Positions 37,497-46,984 of a stretch of 64,000 nucleotides of DNA are shown here, in pieces. A program made the translations under genes and the position numbers. The stretch comes from Rhizobiaceae bacterium (lineage in GTDB: Bacteria; Pseudomonadota; Alphaproteobacteria; Rhizobiales; Rhizobiaceae). The stretch's first letter is position 1; each line of letters opens with the position of its first letter. The stretch spans positions 91,602 through 155,601 of the forward strand of contig JAHBYV010000008.1 of the NCBI GenBank assembly GCA_019635795.1, given 5' to 3'. The notes below the pieces were generated by a model. It was not told where the DNA came from, did no database searches, and saw nothing but the letters and a program-made list of their open reading frames with translations.

Positions 37497-38807
37497 TCAA
37501 TCTAGCAATGGGGACCATGCAGGATCAGACGCGTAGTTCGGCGTTGGGATGGGCTGATCATTGCGGCCCGTCAGGTCGATGCTACGCAGCTTCGGTCCGC
37601 CAGATCCCGCACTTTCTGCAAAGAACATCAGAACGCGACCGTTCGGCGCCCATGTCGGCCCTTCCTGTGCAAAACCGGACGAGAGTATCCGCTCGCCAGA
37701 ACCGTCGGTCTTCATCACGCCTATCTGGAACTCACCACCAACCTGCTTGGTAAACGCGATCAAATCACCACGGGGCGACCAAACCGGCGTCGAATAGCTG
37801 CCGCCTCCGAACGATATACGTGTCTGGCCCGAACCATCGGCTCCCATCACATAAATTTGCGGCTGGCCTCCGCGGTCAGACGTAAAGACGACCTTGCTGC
37901 CATCCGGCGAGTATGAAGGGGAGGTGTCGATCGCGTTGGTGTTGGTCAACCGGGTTGTATTACGGCTGCGCAAATCCATTGCGAAAATGTTTGAATTGCC
38001 GTCGTCTCGCAGCAGGCTCATGATAACTTTCTGGCCATCGGGAGAAAAGCGGGGAGCAAAGGTCATGCCGGGGAAGTTGCCTACCAGCTCGCGCTGCCCC
38101 GTCTCGATCTGCAACAGGTAGACCTGCGGCTGGCCGCTCTCATACGACATATAGGTGATTTCTTGCCGGGTGGGCGAGAAGCGCGGTGTCAGGGCGATGG
38201 TCGTACCCTTCGACAAATAGCGCACATTTGCGCCATCCTGATCCATGATTGCGAGCCGCTTCAGGCGCTTGTCCTTCGGTCCTGACTCGTCGATGAAAAC
38301 GACGCGCGTATCAAAATACCCGTCCTCGCCGGTAAGGGCTTTGTAGATCGAATCCGCAATGATATGCGCCACACGGCGCTTGTTCGCCATGGGCGCGAAA
38401 AACTGTTCACCCACAAGCTGCTGTGCGCCGAATGTGTCCCACAAACGGAACTCCGCGCGAATACGCCCGTCTGCCGCGGTCGAAACACGACCGGTCACAA
38501 GGGCCTGCGCATTGATAACCTTCCAGTCTTCAAAGCGCGGCTGAGCATCCGGGTTCGAGATTTTCTCAACAAAGGCCGCCTTATCGATGGGCGCAAAAAG
38601 TCCGGACCTCTTCAGATCGGCAGCAACGATGGAGGAAATCTCCGCGCCCAGCCCTTCACCCAGAAAATCCGTCACCGCGATCGGCAAGGGTTCGATCACG
38701 CCCTTGTTCACGTCGATCTCGACACGAGCCAAAGCAGGCTCCATCGCAACCATCGGCATTGCAGCCAGGGTTGCCAGCACCAGAAGCGATTTCAGCAGTT
38801 TCTTCAT
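37497..38807 (-). CDS. tolB: Periplasmic Tol-Pal translocation protein TolB
   Basis: This soluble periplasmic beta-propeller links TolA in the inner membrane to Pal. The signal peptide is [21 protein letters not shown]. The N-terminal domain (about residues 30-165) is followed by repeated propeller blades marked by [27 protein letters not shown] and [10 protein letters not shown]. The ATG at 38807 is preferred over 38822 and gives 436 residues. It lies 29 nt after tolA and is the last gene of the tolQRAB run. Confidence 0.96.
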   Translation of the reverse strand: MKKLLKSLLVLATLAAMPMVAMEPALARVEIDVNKGVIEPLPIAVTDFLGEGLGAEISSIVAADLKRSGLFAPIDKAAFVEKISNPDAQPRFEDWKVINAQALVTGRVSTAADGRIRAEFRLWDTFGAQQLVGEQFFAPMANKRRVAHIIADSIYKALTGEDGYFDTRVVFIDESGPKDKRLKRLAIMDQDGANVRYLSKGTTIALTPRFSPTRQEITYMSYESGQPQVYLLQIETGQRELVGNFPGMTFAPRFSPDGQKVIMSLLRDDGNSNIFAMDLRSRNTTRLTNTNAIDTSPSYSPDGSKVVFTSDRGGQPQIYVMGADGSGQTRISFGGGSYSTPVWSPRGDLIAFTKQVGGEFQIGVMKTDGSGERILSSGFAQEGPTWAPNGRVLMFFAESAGSGGPKLRSIDLTGRNDQPIPTPNYASDPAWSPLLD

Positions 38808-38836
38808 ACCTGTCGGCCTCATAAAATCGATGGCGA

Positions 38837-39979
38837 TCAGAACATGGCGCTCGGATCGAAATTCACGGCTATTTCAGCCCAGACATCTGCCTTGCCCGCT
38901 GGCAGTTGCAGCCCTTGCTGGTCGCAAATCTGGACGGCACGAATGGCGCTTTGATCGAATGCGCGGTTGCCGCTCGACTCCTCAACGCGCGGGCGACCTT
39001 CAAGTTTTCCGCTCGAATCAACGTTGAACGCGACCTTGACCCTCAAACCATCCCCGCCTTCCGCGCCAGCAGGGATCGTCCAGCACCCACTCAACTGCTC
39101 GCGCAGCGCGTCTTCCTCGCCGCGAGAAAGCTTTGCGCCCTGATTCTGCCTGCCACCCAGGGAAGCAGTTTGACTGGAGCGCTTCGCGCCGCCCCCAGCG
39201 GTTTTTTCCTTACTCAGGAGCGCTGCGACTTCATCTTCATTGAATTCGCTGTCTTCCGCTTTCGGCTTGGAAGAAGCCTCCTTCGCCGGTTGTTCGGAAG
39301 CCTTGCGGTCAGGTGCTTTAGCCGTTTGCGCCTCTGGCGGTCTCGGCTTTGCCGCCGGGGCAGGCACGCTGTCAGGCAATTTGACCTGCTCTTCTACCGG
39401 CTTGGATTCGGCGACAGTTTCAGCGATCGAATCCGTCGTTTGCGGCTGCGCTTCAGCGACCTTCTGTTCCGACAGCTCTGCGGGCTTTTGCTCGGCTTCT
39501 TTCACCGGCTCCGGCTTCTGCTCTGGCACCTTGGCAGGATCGGGTGCAACCTCCTGTTTCGGTTGCTCTGCCTGTGCGACCTCGGTAGCCGGAACAGGCT
39601 TTGGTTCCTCAACCTTTTGAACCTCTTCCTTTTTCACAGGTTCTTCAGGCTTCGGCTGCGGCTTGGGAGCCTGCGCGGATTCAACCGGCTTGGGCTTTGC
39701 ATCGGGGACTAATGGCTTGTCCGTATCCATCTCATTGTCGCCGACCTTCTGCGCATCCGGAACTGTATCCGGGCGCGTCGTTGGTGTCGGGGCAGGCTTT
39801 TCAGACATGGGAGCCTTCTTGTCTCCCATTTGCACCTGTGCCACTTCCTCAACCGGAACAATATCGACCGATACAGACTCGACCGACGCGTCCATGGAGC
39901 GCGGCGAGGACAACGATATGAGTCCCAGACCGAGCAACACGGCGTGCATTGCGACCGAAGTTGCGACACTGCCTCTCAT
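38837..39979 (-). CDS. tolA: Tol-Pal protein TolA
   Basis: TolA is anchored in the inner membrane by one N-terminal helix (about residues 4-22). The long central part (about 55-260) is rich in Pro, Glu, Lys and Ala and low in complexity, spanning the periplasm. The C-terminal domain of about 100 residues is TonB-like and includes [19 protein letters not shown] and [13 protein letters not shown]. It transmits proton-motive force from TolQR to TolB and Pal. Alphaproteobacterial TolA often replaces the enterobacterial helix by such a Pro/Glu-rich region. Gaps to tolR and tolB are short (8 and 29 nt). Confidence 0.92.
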   Translation of the reverse strand: MRGSVATSVAMHAVLLGLGLISLSSPRSMDASVESVSVDIVPVEEVAQVQMGDKKAPMSEKPAPTPTTRPDTVPDAQKVGDNEMDTDKPLVPDAKPKPVESAQAPKPQPKPEEPVKKEEVQKVEEPKPVPATEVAQAEQPKQEVAPDPAKVPEQKPEPVKEAEQKPAELSEQKVAEAQPQTTDSIAETVAESKPVEEQVKLPDSVPAPAAKPRPPEAQTAKAPDRKASEQPAKEASSKPKAEDSEFNEDEVAALLSKEKTAGGGAKRSSQTASLGGRQNQGAKLSRGEEDALREQLSGCWTIPAGAEGGDGLRVKVAFNVDSSGKLEGRPRVEESSGNRAFDQSAIRAVQICDQQGLQLPAGKADVWAEIAVNFDPSAMF

Positions 39980-39987
39980 GACGTAGA

Positions 39988-40440
39988 TCAGGAACCTTGC
40001 TGCGGCAGGCCAACGAGGCCAATGTTTTTGTATCCAGCCGAGCTTATCTCGGCCATGACGCTCATGATGGTCCCGTAATCTGCGGTCTTGTCTCCACGAA
40101 TGAGAATGCGTTCATCGTAGCCTGCCTTGGCGATCGCAGCGAGCTTGGCCGCAACCTCTTCCAGCGGATAGGACTCGTCCCCGATCCAGATTTCACCTGC
40201 GCGATTCACGGAAACCTCAAGCGGCTTCGTTTCTGTGGCTGTTGTAGCCGCGTTCGCCTTGGGCAGGTCAATGGGAACAGTGGAGGTAAGAAGAGGTGCA
40301 GCCACCATGAAAATGATGAGCAGCACCAGCATCACGTCCACAAGCGGCGTAACGTTTATCTCTGATACCAAGGCGTGCTTGCGACCGCGGCGCCTGTGCC
40401 CGCGTCCGGTATAGCCTCCACCACCAGCTGACATTCCCAT
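39988..40440 (-). CDS. tolR: Tol-Pal protein TolR (ExbD family)
   Basis: This inner membrane protein is part of the proton-driven TolQR motor. The basic N-terminus leads into SEINVTPLVDVMLVLLIIFMV, where Asp in LVDV is the expected proton-carrying residue, and a periplasmic domain follows. The ATG at 40440 or 40434 gives about 150 residues. A longer frame to 40500 would overlap the end of tolQ by 32 nt and is unlikely. It lies between tolQ and tolA with short gaps. Confidence 0.95.
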   Translation of the reverse strand: MGMSAGGGGYTGRGHRRRGRKHALVSEINVTPLVDVMLVLLIIFMVAAPLLTSTVPIDLPKANAATTATETKPLEVSVNRAGEIWIGDESYPLEEVAAKLAAIAKAGYDERILIRGDKTADYGTIMSVMAEISSAGYKNIGLVGLPQQGS

Positions 40441-40468
40441 GTTTTCTACCCAATCCGCTCGGAGGACA

Positions 40469-41185
40469 TCAAGCAGCCGCTCGAGGAGCAACCTTTTCAT
40501 CTATTTGGCGCGACAGTATGGCGGAGAACTCATCCGCAAAGCCCTCCATACGAGAACCGAGCTTTGCAACGTCTGACGAAAGCTTGTTGTACGCGATGAC
40601 GGCAGGAATAGCCGCAAGCAAGCCAATTGCCGTTGCAAGCAAGGCTTCAGCGATACCAGGGGCGACGACTGCGAGGTTGGTCGATTTAGAGCCTGCGATG
40701 GCCTGAAACGAAGTCATGATACCAACGACTGTTCCGAAAAGGCCAATGAAGGGTGCAGCCGAACCAATCGTCGCAAGAAAGCCGAGCCGGCTTTCCAGCC
40801 GCTCCATCTCGCGGGTAAGAGCCAAGTCCATGGCTTTATCGATACGCGTCTGAAGCCCGATGGGCGACTTTGCGCCCTTCTCGAATGACTTCTTCCATTC
40901 GCGCATAGCTGCAACAAATATCGCTCCCATGCCGGTAGTGCTGCGGTCCGCGAGTGTACGGTACAGATCTTCCAGCGATTGCCCCGACCAGAACACCTGC
41001 TCAAAACGGTCAAGCGCCGAGCGCATACGTGTGAAGGCGACGACCTTGTCGAAGACAATCGCCCATGTCCAGACCGAAGCGCCAAGCAATCCGATCATGA
41101 CGAGTTTGACCACCCATCCGGCTTGCCAGAACAAGCTCCAGACCGACAATTCCGCGCCTGTCGCCGCGAGAGGAAGTTGTTCCAT
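40469..41185 (-). CDS. tolQ: Tol-Pal protein TolQ (ExbB family)
   Basis: TolQ is a three-helix inner membrane protein that forms the motor ring with TolR. Helix 1 is around residues 15-40 (VVKLVMIGLLGASVWTWAIV). The conserved cytoplasmic loop contains FVAAMREWKKSFEKGAK. The second pair of helices includes LGFLATIGSAAPFIGLFGTVVGIMTSF and AIGLLAAIPAVIAYN. Length of 238 residues is typical. It begins the tolQRAB run. The 204-nt gap to ybgC contains two TTAA-N7 elements that only partly resemble a CtrA site. Confidence 0.96.
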   Translation of the reverse strand: MEQLPLAATGAELSVWSLFWQAGWVVKLVMIGLLGASVWTWAIVFDKVVAFTRMRSALDRFEQVFWSGQSLEDLYRTLADRSTTGMGAIFVAAMREWKKSFEKGAKSPIGLQTRIDKAMDLALTREMERLESRLGFLATIGSAAPFIGLFGTVVGIMTSFQAIAGSKSTNLAVVAPGIAEALLATAIGLLAAIPAVIAYNKLSSDVAKLGSRMEGFADEFSAILSRQIDEKVAPRAAA

Positions 41186-41389
41186 AGTGTGTTCCTAAAC
41201 CAATGGACCCGGCACCGGGCTCCACGCCGTCTATCCTTCAAAGGCCCGTCAAGGGGCCGCTCAAGCTTGGGGAAGCGAGTTTTGCGGCCTTCTCAAGGCG
41301 AAATTTGGTGAAAGGAAGGCGCATTCGATATGCTCAACCTTTCAGGTTTCCCTTAATGAGCCGTTATGGTTAATGATACGTTAGGAATA

Positions 41390-41857
41390 TCAGGAAGTTG
41401 AGACGTTTGATGCTGGCAGGAAAGCTGCGATCCATTCTTTTGGAAAACGGCGAGGTCGCCCGGTTTCCCCGATCGTCGCTGCTTCAACACGTGCCTCGAC
41501 AAGCACTTCATCGCCACGCCAAAGGCGCTGTTTCATAAATATCCGCGCGCCCGAAACCTGATCGACCCACGTCTCGATCAAAATGATGTCATCTATGCGC
41601 GCGGGCGTCCGAAAATCGATCTCCATGCGGCGCACCACCCAGGCGATCCGCTCGCCAAGCTTGCCTTCATGAAGTTCGGTATGATGCACGCCAGACAGCC
41701 GCAGAAAATCCGACCGCCCTCGTTCAAGAAACTCTAGATACCGGGCGTGATACACGACACCGCTGAAATCTGTATCCGCGTAATAAACGCGGGCGAGCAG
41801 CCGGTGCGTGCCGCCCTCAATAATTCCCGTCAGGGCTATGTTGTTGCCCACGCTCAT
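41390..41857 (-). CDS. ybgC: Tol-Pal associated acyl-CoA thioesterase YbgC
   Basis: This hotdog-fold thioesterase of the 4-hydroxybenzoyl-CoA type acts in the cytoplasm on acyl-CoAs and is linked to phospholipid metabolism near the Tol complex. [31 protein letters not shown] near the N-terminus carries the catalytic aspartate of the YbgC family (Asp28 or Asp30). Length of 155 residues is normal. It overlaps the ruvB stop by 4 nt, so it is coupled to ruvCAB, with the tol genes following. Confidence 0.94.
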   Translation of the reverse strand: MSVGNNIALTGIIEGGTHRLLARVYYADTDFSGVVYHARYLEFLERGRSDFLRLSGVHHTELHEGKLGERIAWVVRRMEIDFRTPARIDDIILIETWVDQVSGARIFMKQRLWRGDEVLVEARVEAATIGETGRPRRFPKEWIAAFLPASNVSTS

Positions 41858-42891
41858 TCTTCCTGAAACAAATTGATCTGCTGCTGAACGAATTCCTTGG
41901 GTGGATCAATGCCAAGATGCCGCCACGCATTGGCAGTCAGAACACGCCCGCGCGGCGTACGCTGAATGAACCCCTGCTGTATGAGATAGGGCTCGATTAT
42001 ATCCTCAATAGCGTCGCGCGGCTCCGACAACCCGGCGGCAATTGTATCGATCCCGACCGGACCTCCACCGAAATTCGATGCGATCATTGTCAGATATCTG
42101 CGGTCGAGTTGATCAAGTCCAAGCTGATCCACCTCAAGCCTGGACAGAGCCTCATCGGCCACGCGACGATCGACAAGTTCAGACCCCGCCACGCTTGCGA
42201 AATCTCTCACCCTGCGAAGTAAGCGCCCAGCAATGCGCGGAGTACCCCGCGCCCTGCGCGCAATCTCCACTGCCCCGTCATCGCCAAGCGGCATACCCAG
42301 AATGCGTGCACCGCGCCGAACAATCAGTTCCAATTCCTCAACAGTATAGAAGTTGAGTCGGACAGGAATCCCAAAACGATCACGCAATGGATTCGTAATC
42401 AGGCCAAGGCGCGTTGTAGCCGCCACAAGTGTAAACTTGGCCAGATCAATCTTCACCGAGCGCGCCGCTGGCCCTTCTCCGATTATCAAATCGAGCTGGT
42501 AGTCTTCCATCGCCGGATATAGGATTTCTTCCACCGCCGGGCTAAGACGATGAATCTCATCGATGAAAAGCACATCGCGCTCTTCCAGATTGGTTAGCAA
42601 CGCGGCGAGATCGCCTGCCTTGGCTATGACCGGGCCGGAAGTAGACCGGAAATTCACACCCATTTCGCGAGCCATAATCTGCGCCAATGTTGTCTTGCCA
42701 AGCCCCGGAGGGCCAACAAACAGCACGTGATCAAGCGCCTCGCCCCGCTGCTTGGCTGCCTCCACAAACACCTTGAGATTCGCGCGAGCGGCGGCCTGCC
42801 CAACAAAATCGTCAAGCGTCTGCGGTCGCAACGTCTGATCGACATCTTCTCCCCGTCGTTCCGACGAAATGAGTCGCGGCGCAGTGCTCAT
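41854..42891 (-). CDS. ruvB: Holliday junction helicase subunit RuvB
   Basis: This AAA+ motor drives branch migration with RuvA. Walker A is [12 protein letters not shown] near residues 61-69 and Walker B is [12 protein letters not shown]. The sensor region contains [13 protein letters not shown], and the C-terminal winged helix [17 protein letters not shown] contacts DNA. At 345 residues it is standard. It follows ruvA by 19 nt and overlaps ybgC. Confidence 0.98.
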   Translation of the reverse strand: MSTAPRLISSERRGEDVDQTLRPQTLDDFVGQAAARANLKVFVEAAKQRGEALDHVLFVGPPGLGKTTLAQIMAREMGVNFRSTSGPVIAKAGDLAALLTNLEERDVLFIDEIHRLSPAVEEILYPAMEDYQLDLIIGEGPAARSVKIDLAKFTLVAATTRLGLITNPLRDRFGIPVRLNFYTVEELELIVRRGARILGMPLGDDGAVEIARRARGTPRIAGRLLRRVRDFASVAGSELVDRRVADEALSRLEVDQLGLDQLDRRYLTMIASNFGGGPVGIDTIAAGLSEPRDAIEDIIEPYLIQQGFIQRTPRGRVLTANAWRHLGIDPPKEFVQQQINLFQEE

Positions 42892-42910
42892 GGCCTCACC
42901 TTCGGAAAAC

Positions 42911-43531
42911 TCAACGCGCCAACTCCTTTAATCCAAGGCGAATAAGGGTAGCGGAATCCGCGCTTTCCCCGGCTGATTTTAGCGCCGCAGCTACGGCGTT
43001 GGCGGCAATGTCACGCGAATATCCAAGATTAGCCAGCGCCGAAACTGCATCAGCAACAGGTGTTGGAGCAAGTCCATCGCCCAAAGCCTGTTTCAGGCCG
43101 ATCGTCCCGCCTGCCTCGCCAGCGAACGCCGGAGCCTTGTTCTTCAATTCAGTGACGATGCGCTCGGCGACCTTTTTCCCGACACCGGGTGCCCGGCTAA
43201 CCATGGCAATGTCACGCAAAGCAATTGCATTTGCCAGATCAGAGGGCGAAAGGGTTGAAAGAATAGCCAAAGCCACCTTCGCTCCTACACCTTGGACATT
43301 ATTCATCAGCAGACGGAACCACTCGCGTTCAAGCGCAGACCGAAATCCGTAAAGCCTGATCATATCTTCACGGACATAGGTTTCGATGAAAAGCGTTACA
43401 GCCTCGCCCACTCCGGGCAGCGAAGAAAGTGTGCGCACCGAGCAATAGGCCACGTAGCCGACTCCATGCACATCGACCGTGCAGTGATCGTCTTCGATCT
43501 CGTCCAGAACGCCCTTCAATTTGCCAATCAT
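42911..43531 (-). CDS. ruvA: Holliday junction binding subunit RuvA
   Basis: RuvA binds four-way junctions as a tetramer and loads RuvB. The ATG at 43531 (MIGKLKGVL) overlaps the ruvC stop by 4 nt and gives about 206 residues. Two helix-hairpin-helix motifs are visible, [13 protein letters not shown] and [13 protein letters not shown]. The C-terminal domain III contains a flexible linker before [15 protein letters not shown]-like sequence that contacts RuvB. The frame upstream to 43600 lies inside ruvC and is not used. Confidence 0.97.
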   Translation of the reverse strand: MIGKLKGVLDEIEDDHCTVDVHGVGYVAYCSVRTLSSLPGVGEAVTLFIETYVREDMIRLYGFRSALEREWFRLLMNNVQGVGAKVALAILSTLSPSDLANAIALRDIAMVSRAPGVGKKVAERIVTELKNKAPAFAGEAGGTIGLKQALGDGLAPTPVADAVSALANLGYSRDIAANAVAAALKSAGESADSATLIRLGLKELAR

Positions 43532-44055
43532 GAAATACCCTGACTCGCCATGGCAGCAGCAATGCGCCCCTGAACGCTTTGACGGTGATGCGCGTGGCAA
43601 ATTGCAATAGCCAGCGCGTCGGCAGCGTCTTCCGTGTCGAATGTTGCTTTGGGCATCAACACCTTGACCATCATCACGATCTGCCCCTTTTCTCCCTTTC
43701 CCACGCCGATAACGGCTTTCTTCACAGCATTGGGAGCATATTCGGCAACTGCAAGTCCGGCCAGTGCCGGGACAAGCATAGCGACGCCGCGCGCCTGTCC
43801 CAATTTCAGGGTTGCCGAGGCATCGCGGTTCACGAAGGTATTTTCGACAGCGGCTTCTTCAGGCTCAAACCGGCGCATAACGTCTAGCAGTCCGTCATGC
43901 AGCTGGCACAGGCGGGCGGCGAGCGGCGCCTTTTCATCAGAACGCACAGTGCCAGCGCCTACGAAGCACAAGGAGTTTCCTTGCGTCTCAATCACGCCCC
44001 AGCCCGTGCGCCGCAGGCCCGGATCAATACCAATTATGCGAATCGCATGTTGCAT
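43528..44055 (-). CDS. ruvC: Holliday junction resolvase RuvC
   Basis: This RNase H-like nuclease cuts Holliday junctions symmetrically. Acidic catalytic residues are visible in [12 protein letters not shown] (Asp11), AAVENTFVN (Glu) and [15 protein letters not shown] (two Asp). Length of 175 residues is normal. It is the first gene of the ruvCAB unit and overlaps ruvA by 4 nt. The upstream gap to the DUF1465 gene is only 70 nt. Confidence 0.97.
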   Translation of the reverse strand: MQHAIRIIGIDPGLRRTGWGVIETQGNSLCFVGAGTVRSDEKAPLAARLCQLHDGLLDVMRRFEPEEAAVENTFVNRDASATLKLGQARGVAMLVPALAGLAVAEYAPNAVKKAVIGVGKGEKGQIVMMVKVLMPKATFDTEDAADALAIAICHAHHRQSVQGRIAAAMASQGIS

Positions 44056-44125
44056 GCCGAATTATCCCTTTCAGGACTCGACATGCCAGCGAAATGTGAA
44101 CAAACCAGAAACAATCGCGTTTATA

Positions 44126-44647
44126 TCAACCGCGACCAAACGCTGTCTTGAGCAGGAGGATCTGATCCGAGACAGGATTACCGCGCCGGGTGTCCTGATC
44201 TGCGGGTTGACCGTAAAGTTCCTCGTCCATCCTGCGAACGCGTGTTTGCAGCCGCAACGACAGATCGACCAGTTCGCGGAATTCATCGGGTAATTCATTC
44301 CACCCGGTGGTGTCTTGCGGGGCCGAGGGCGTATCCAGACGCACTTTGGCTTTTTCAGATGCCACCTGATCGCGCGTCATTTCGCCCGAATTTGCGGCGC
44401 GCTGCAATAACAGCCAAGAAGCCACTTGCATGAGGCGCGTGGTCAACCGCATCGACTCTGCCGCGTAGAGTGTTGCGCCAGGTCGTGACAAGCCCTTGGC
44501 AGCAGCCCGACCCTTTCCGTCGAGATATTCTGCAGTGCGCTCCACCAGCGCCATGCCTTCATTATAGAGTGGCTTGAACGAATCCGACGCCAGCCTTCTT
44601 TCCGCCAACCGAATTGTGTTTGCGGCTTCCCTCGAAACCTCAGTCAT
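44126..44647 (-). CDS. rcdA: RcdA-type protease adaptor (DUF1465 family)
   Basis: The 173-residue protein is all helical, with MRLTTRLMQVASWLLLQRA in the centre and LSLRLQTRVRRMDEEL near the C-terminus, matching the alphaproteobacterial DUF1465 family. In Caulobacter the homologue RcdA is an adaptor that helps ClpXP degrade CtrA during the cell cycle. The ATG at 44647 gives the usual length; the open frame to 44713 is probably not used. A CtrA-type site lies 125 nt upstream at 44772-44787. It is the last core gene before accessory DNA. Confidence 0.8.
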   Translation of the reverse strand: MTEVSREAANTIRLAERRLASDSFKPLYNEGMALVERTAEYLDGKGRAAAKGLSRPGATLYAAESMRLTTRLMQVASWLLLQRAANSGEMTRDQVASEKAKVRLDTPSAPQDTTGWNELPDEFRELVDLSLRLQTRVRRMDEELYGQPADQDTRRGNPVSDQILLLKTAFGRG

Positions 44648-44771
44648 ACCGGCGCCCCTGCCGCTCGTTTTTTCATTTGTCCGCCAAACATCGTTCTTCC
44701 CTGTACGCTGCACTTGTTCAAGCGAGCGGGAGACAAGATGCGCCGTAGATAACGGGTTGGCAAGTTTATGT

Positions 44772-44787
44772 TTAATAAAGGGTTAAC
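44772..44787. promoter_or_regulatory. CtrA-type site upstream of the RcdA-like gene
   Basis: The sequence TTAA (44772-44775), seven bases, then TTAAC (44783-44787) matches the CtrA consensus TTAA-N7-TTAAC. It lies about 125 nt upstream of the DUF1465 start, a plausible promoter distance. The match is short and the surrounding DNA is AT-rich, so chance is possible. Confidence 0.5.
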
Positions 44788-44898
44788 GGAATAGGATTGA
44801 TTTCATTGGGTTTAATTATCTGACTGCTCGAATTTATTATTTTTCTACGTTTTCAACGGGTTGAGAGCATTTTGTCTCTACGGAACTGACGCTTACCG

Positions 44899-45173
44899 TA
44901 AATGCTGCGGAGCTCTCCAATGGAGATAGATTGAGATCTCCCGGCAGCTTCGTCCGCAGTACGTCAAGCTGGTGAACTCAGTGGAAATCACCGATCCTGA
45001 CGACCAGATTCTCAAGGCTCAGGCTACGATCAACTGGTTCAAACAATCTTCGTGGTTCGGAACAACGGCGAGAATACGCCTGGAAACGGTACAACCGAGC
45101 ACAGCTGGTCATAAAAGCAGCCAAGTATCATAGCAGGGTACTAAACAGATTCAGACAGCTCGTAGCAGCCTAA
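44899..45173 (+). other. Probable decayed gene remnant of unknown origin
   Basis: The 585-nt stretch between the RcdA-like gene and the next gene contains coding-like sequence in two different + frames. One frame reads KAQATINWFKQSSWFG near 45018-45060. The next frame reads EYAWKRYNRAQLVIKAAKY toward a TAA at 45171-45173. This looks like one small gene broken by a frameshift, with no intact start seen. No family is recognised. A hairpin follows at 45180-45202. The rest, 44788-44898, holds no visible gene. Confidence 0.35.
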
Positions 45174-45179
45174 TAAAAG

Positions 45180-45202
45180 AAACCCCGGCAGAACCGGGGT
45201 TT
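45180..45202. terminator. Terminator hairpin, probably for the minus-strand gene at 45233
   Basis: A perfect 9-bp stem, AAACCCCGG (45180-45188) with CCGGGGTTT (45194-45202), has a 5-nt loop. On the minus strand it continues TCTTTTATT, a U-rich tail, and it lies about 30 nt past the stop at 45233. It could also end + strand transcripts. Confidence 0.75.
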
Positions 45203-45232
45203 CGCATGTTTGAAAATGGCCTAATGAATGGC

Positions 45233-45655
45233 TTACACCGCTGGTTTAAGGTAGTGCTTCTTTAGAAATTCATCTTCTTCAGCATAGTGATCTAGAAGTT
45301 CCACAATATCTTTTGATTGCCTAATATAATCTGGTGCATCGCTGAACACACTGATCATATGGTTCTTATCACCAGTGTAAGTGCGGTCAAAATAAGTTGA
45401 CGCGTATACACGGTCTAGTTCGATCAATGAATGGTAAAGAAAAATAAGAGCACCGCCACGTTTGTTGCTCTTATGTTGCCTGTAGACGTGATTGATCAAC
45501 TCTCTAATTACGAATAGCTGAGCCTTTGGTGCAAACTTGTTAAGGTGGCCGGTCATATCATTAAGATGTTCATCAATCGTTTCTATCTCCGCGTTATTAA
45601 ACGAAATACGGATGTTGGTAGGTGTGGTTGGGGTATGATTTATGTTGTTATGCAT
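45233..45655 (-). CDS. Hypothetical protein, accessory region
   Basis: This 140-residue protein from the ATG at 45655 (AAAGGA upstream) is not recognised. It begins with a Thr/Asn/Pro-rich tail (about 1-15), then a mainly helical region with IDEHLNDMTGHLNKFAP and QLFVIRELINHVYRQHK. GGALIFLYHSLIELDRVYASTYFDRTY follows, with no signal peptide or membrane helix. Codon use is distinctly AT-rich compared with the core genes, suggesting recent arrival. A terminator follows it. It lies with two small genes and a truncated recombinase on the same strand, so it may be cargo of a small integrative element. Confidence 0.7.
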   Translation of the reverse strand: MHNNINHTPTTPTNIRISFNNAEIETIDEHLNDMTGHLNKFAPKAQLFVIRELINHVYRQHKSNKRGGALIFLYHSLIELDRVYASTYFDRTYTGDKNHMISVFSDAPDYIRQSKDIVELLDHYAEEDEFLKKHYLKPAV

Positions 45656-45786
45656 AATTGAAATCCTTTCTTTAATATGCTTGATCTGTATGCCACAAAC
45701 TACCCCAAAAGTCAAGTTTCAGCTAATTTAATCGACGCTGTAAGTTATTGATTGTACAATATTAATCACGAAACTTTTTAAAAAAA

Positions 45787-46029
45787 TCAGCCACCAGATA
45801 ATAATCTGAATCCAATCGCTGCATTCTGCTTCCTGAGTGCTCTTTCAGCTGCATCCACATACGATTTATTCCAGCGAGAATTCTCTTTCTCGATGATTTC
45901 ACGCACGAGATTCAATTGCTCAAGGGTCTCACACTGGTCGATCTGAGCCTGAAACTTTCTCCAATATTCTGATTTCAAAAACCGCTCAACGAGTTCGGTC
46001 TTGGTTGGCTTTTTGAACTGTGAGGGCAT
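45787..46029 (-). CDS. Small hypothetical protein, accessory region
   Basis: The 80-residue, highly charged helical protein starts MPSQFKKPTKTELVERFLKSEYWRKF and has an amphipathic centre (LEQLNLVREIIEKENSRW). A GGAG lies about 8-10 nt before the ATG at 46029; a TTG at 46032 is also in frame. No family is recognised. It lies between two other minus-strand small genes downstream of a truncated tyrosine recombinase. The AT-rich composition is unlike the core. Confidence 0.6.
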   Translation of the reverse strand: MPSQFKKPTKTELVERFLKSEYWRKFQAQIDQCETLEQLNLVREIIEKENSRWNKSYVDAAERALRKQNAAIGFRLLSGG

Positions 46030-46088
46030 CAAGGCAGCTCCAATCTGTTTTCACCATAAATAGCAGGAATATCTAAAGTAGATTGCAA

Positions 46089-46217
46089 TTAGAAACATAT
46101 GACAGCAGTAAACAAAGGCGGAAGACCGGTAGGAATAAGGTAGTCACCGCCCTGGTAATCGATGTGATCGAATATGAATTGAAGTTTTTTACCCTTACGG
46201 GCGCGTATTTTGGTCAT
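46089..46217 (-). CDS. Very small basic protein (42 residues), accessory region
   Basis: A short frame starts at the ATG at 46217, about 6 nt after AAAGGAT, and encodes MTKIRARKGKKLQFIFDHID followed by YQGGDYLIPTGLPPLF and a TAA at 46089-46091. It is basic at the N-terminus and could be an excisionase-like or regulatory peptide of the adjacent integrative remnant, but no family match is claimed. The placement and ribosome site argue for real translation; the length argues for caution. Confidence 0.45.
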   Translation of the reverse strand: MTKIRARKGKKLQFIFDHIDYQGGDYLIPTGLPPLFTAVICF

Positions 46218-46306
46218 TGAAACATCCTTTGGTTGGTAAGGGAAAGACAGCCCCACCCCGTCTCTCCATCAGGTAATTGAGCTGATATAAATATGTATAT
46301 ATGCGC

Positions 46307-46984
46307 TCAATGAACGGTTCGGTTATCATTCCTAATGTTTGCGACTCTCTGAGCAGCAGCTAGCGCAGCTCGGTCGTAAACCATCGAGGTCATTTGGGTT
46401 GATGAGTGACCGGCAACCTTGGAAAGATCACCTAGGTCAGCACCAAACATTCTGGCTTCAGTGATTCCTGATGAACGCAAGTCTCTGGCTACATACTCTT
46501 TCGGTATTTCCGCTGCGTCAGCGTGGCCACGGAAAAGCTTTGAGATATAGGCTTCACTGTATCGGCGGTCTGTACCTTCCATGAGAATGACTGGACCGGA
46601 CTTTTCACCCTTGTAGAGAGCTAGTTCCTCTTGAACCATTGGAGCCAGCTTCAACGGGAAAAGGACTTTCAGACCTGTTTTGCGCTCTGTTTTTGTCGGT
46701 GTGAATTTCAACACCTCGTCTGCATCAATGTGCGACCAGTCTAGCTCTAGGATCACATCGTAGAGGCGGATTGTGGTCTCAAACACCAAAGCGTAAGCCA
46801 GAGCCATATTCGGTCTGCCATCTTCGTGAGCGGCCTTCCGAAGTGCTATGACCTGTTCAAATGTGAAGAAAATTTCTCGCTTGGTGCTACCGGCAAGATA
46901 CCTTGATGTGGCTTTGATGACTTCCAGAAGGTCCGCACAACCTTTTACACGGCATTGAGTACCGTAGTTGATTGCAGCACGAAG
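46307..46984 (-). pseudogene. Tyrosine recombinase/integrase, N-terminus removed by IS66 insertion
   Basis: The minus-strand frame encodes the catalytic part of a phage-type integrase. It contains the first catalytic-arginine region TTIRLYDVILELDW, the box around ARDLRSSGITEARM, and the C-terminal SKVAGHSSTQMTSMVYDRA with the tyrosine nucleophile. Upstream of about 46984 the frame enters IS66 sequence, so the N-terminal arm-binding and core-binding domains are missing and no native start is present. It would have driven integration of the small AT-rich element to its left. The box II and III residues look intact, so decay is recent. Confidence 0.82.

Noticed and set aside
38906-39712. Long open frame opposite tolA
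   Set aside because: It is an antisense shadow of the Pro/Glu/Lys-rich TolA region, giving Leu/Arg/Phe-rich low-complexity sequence with no start signal.
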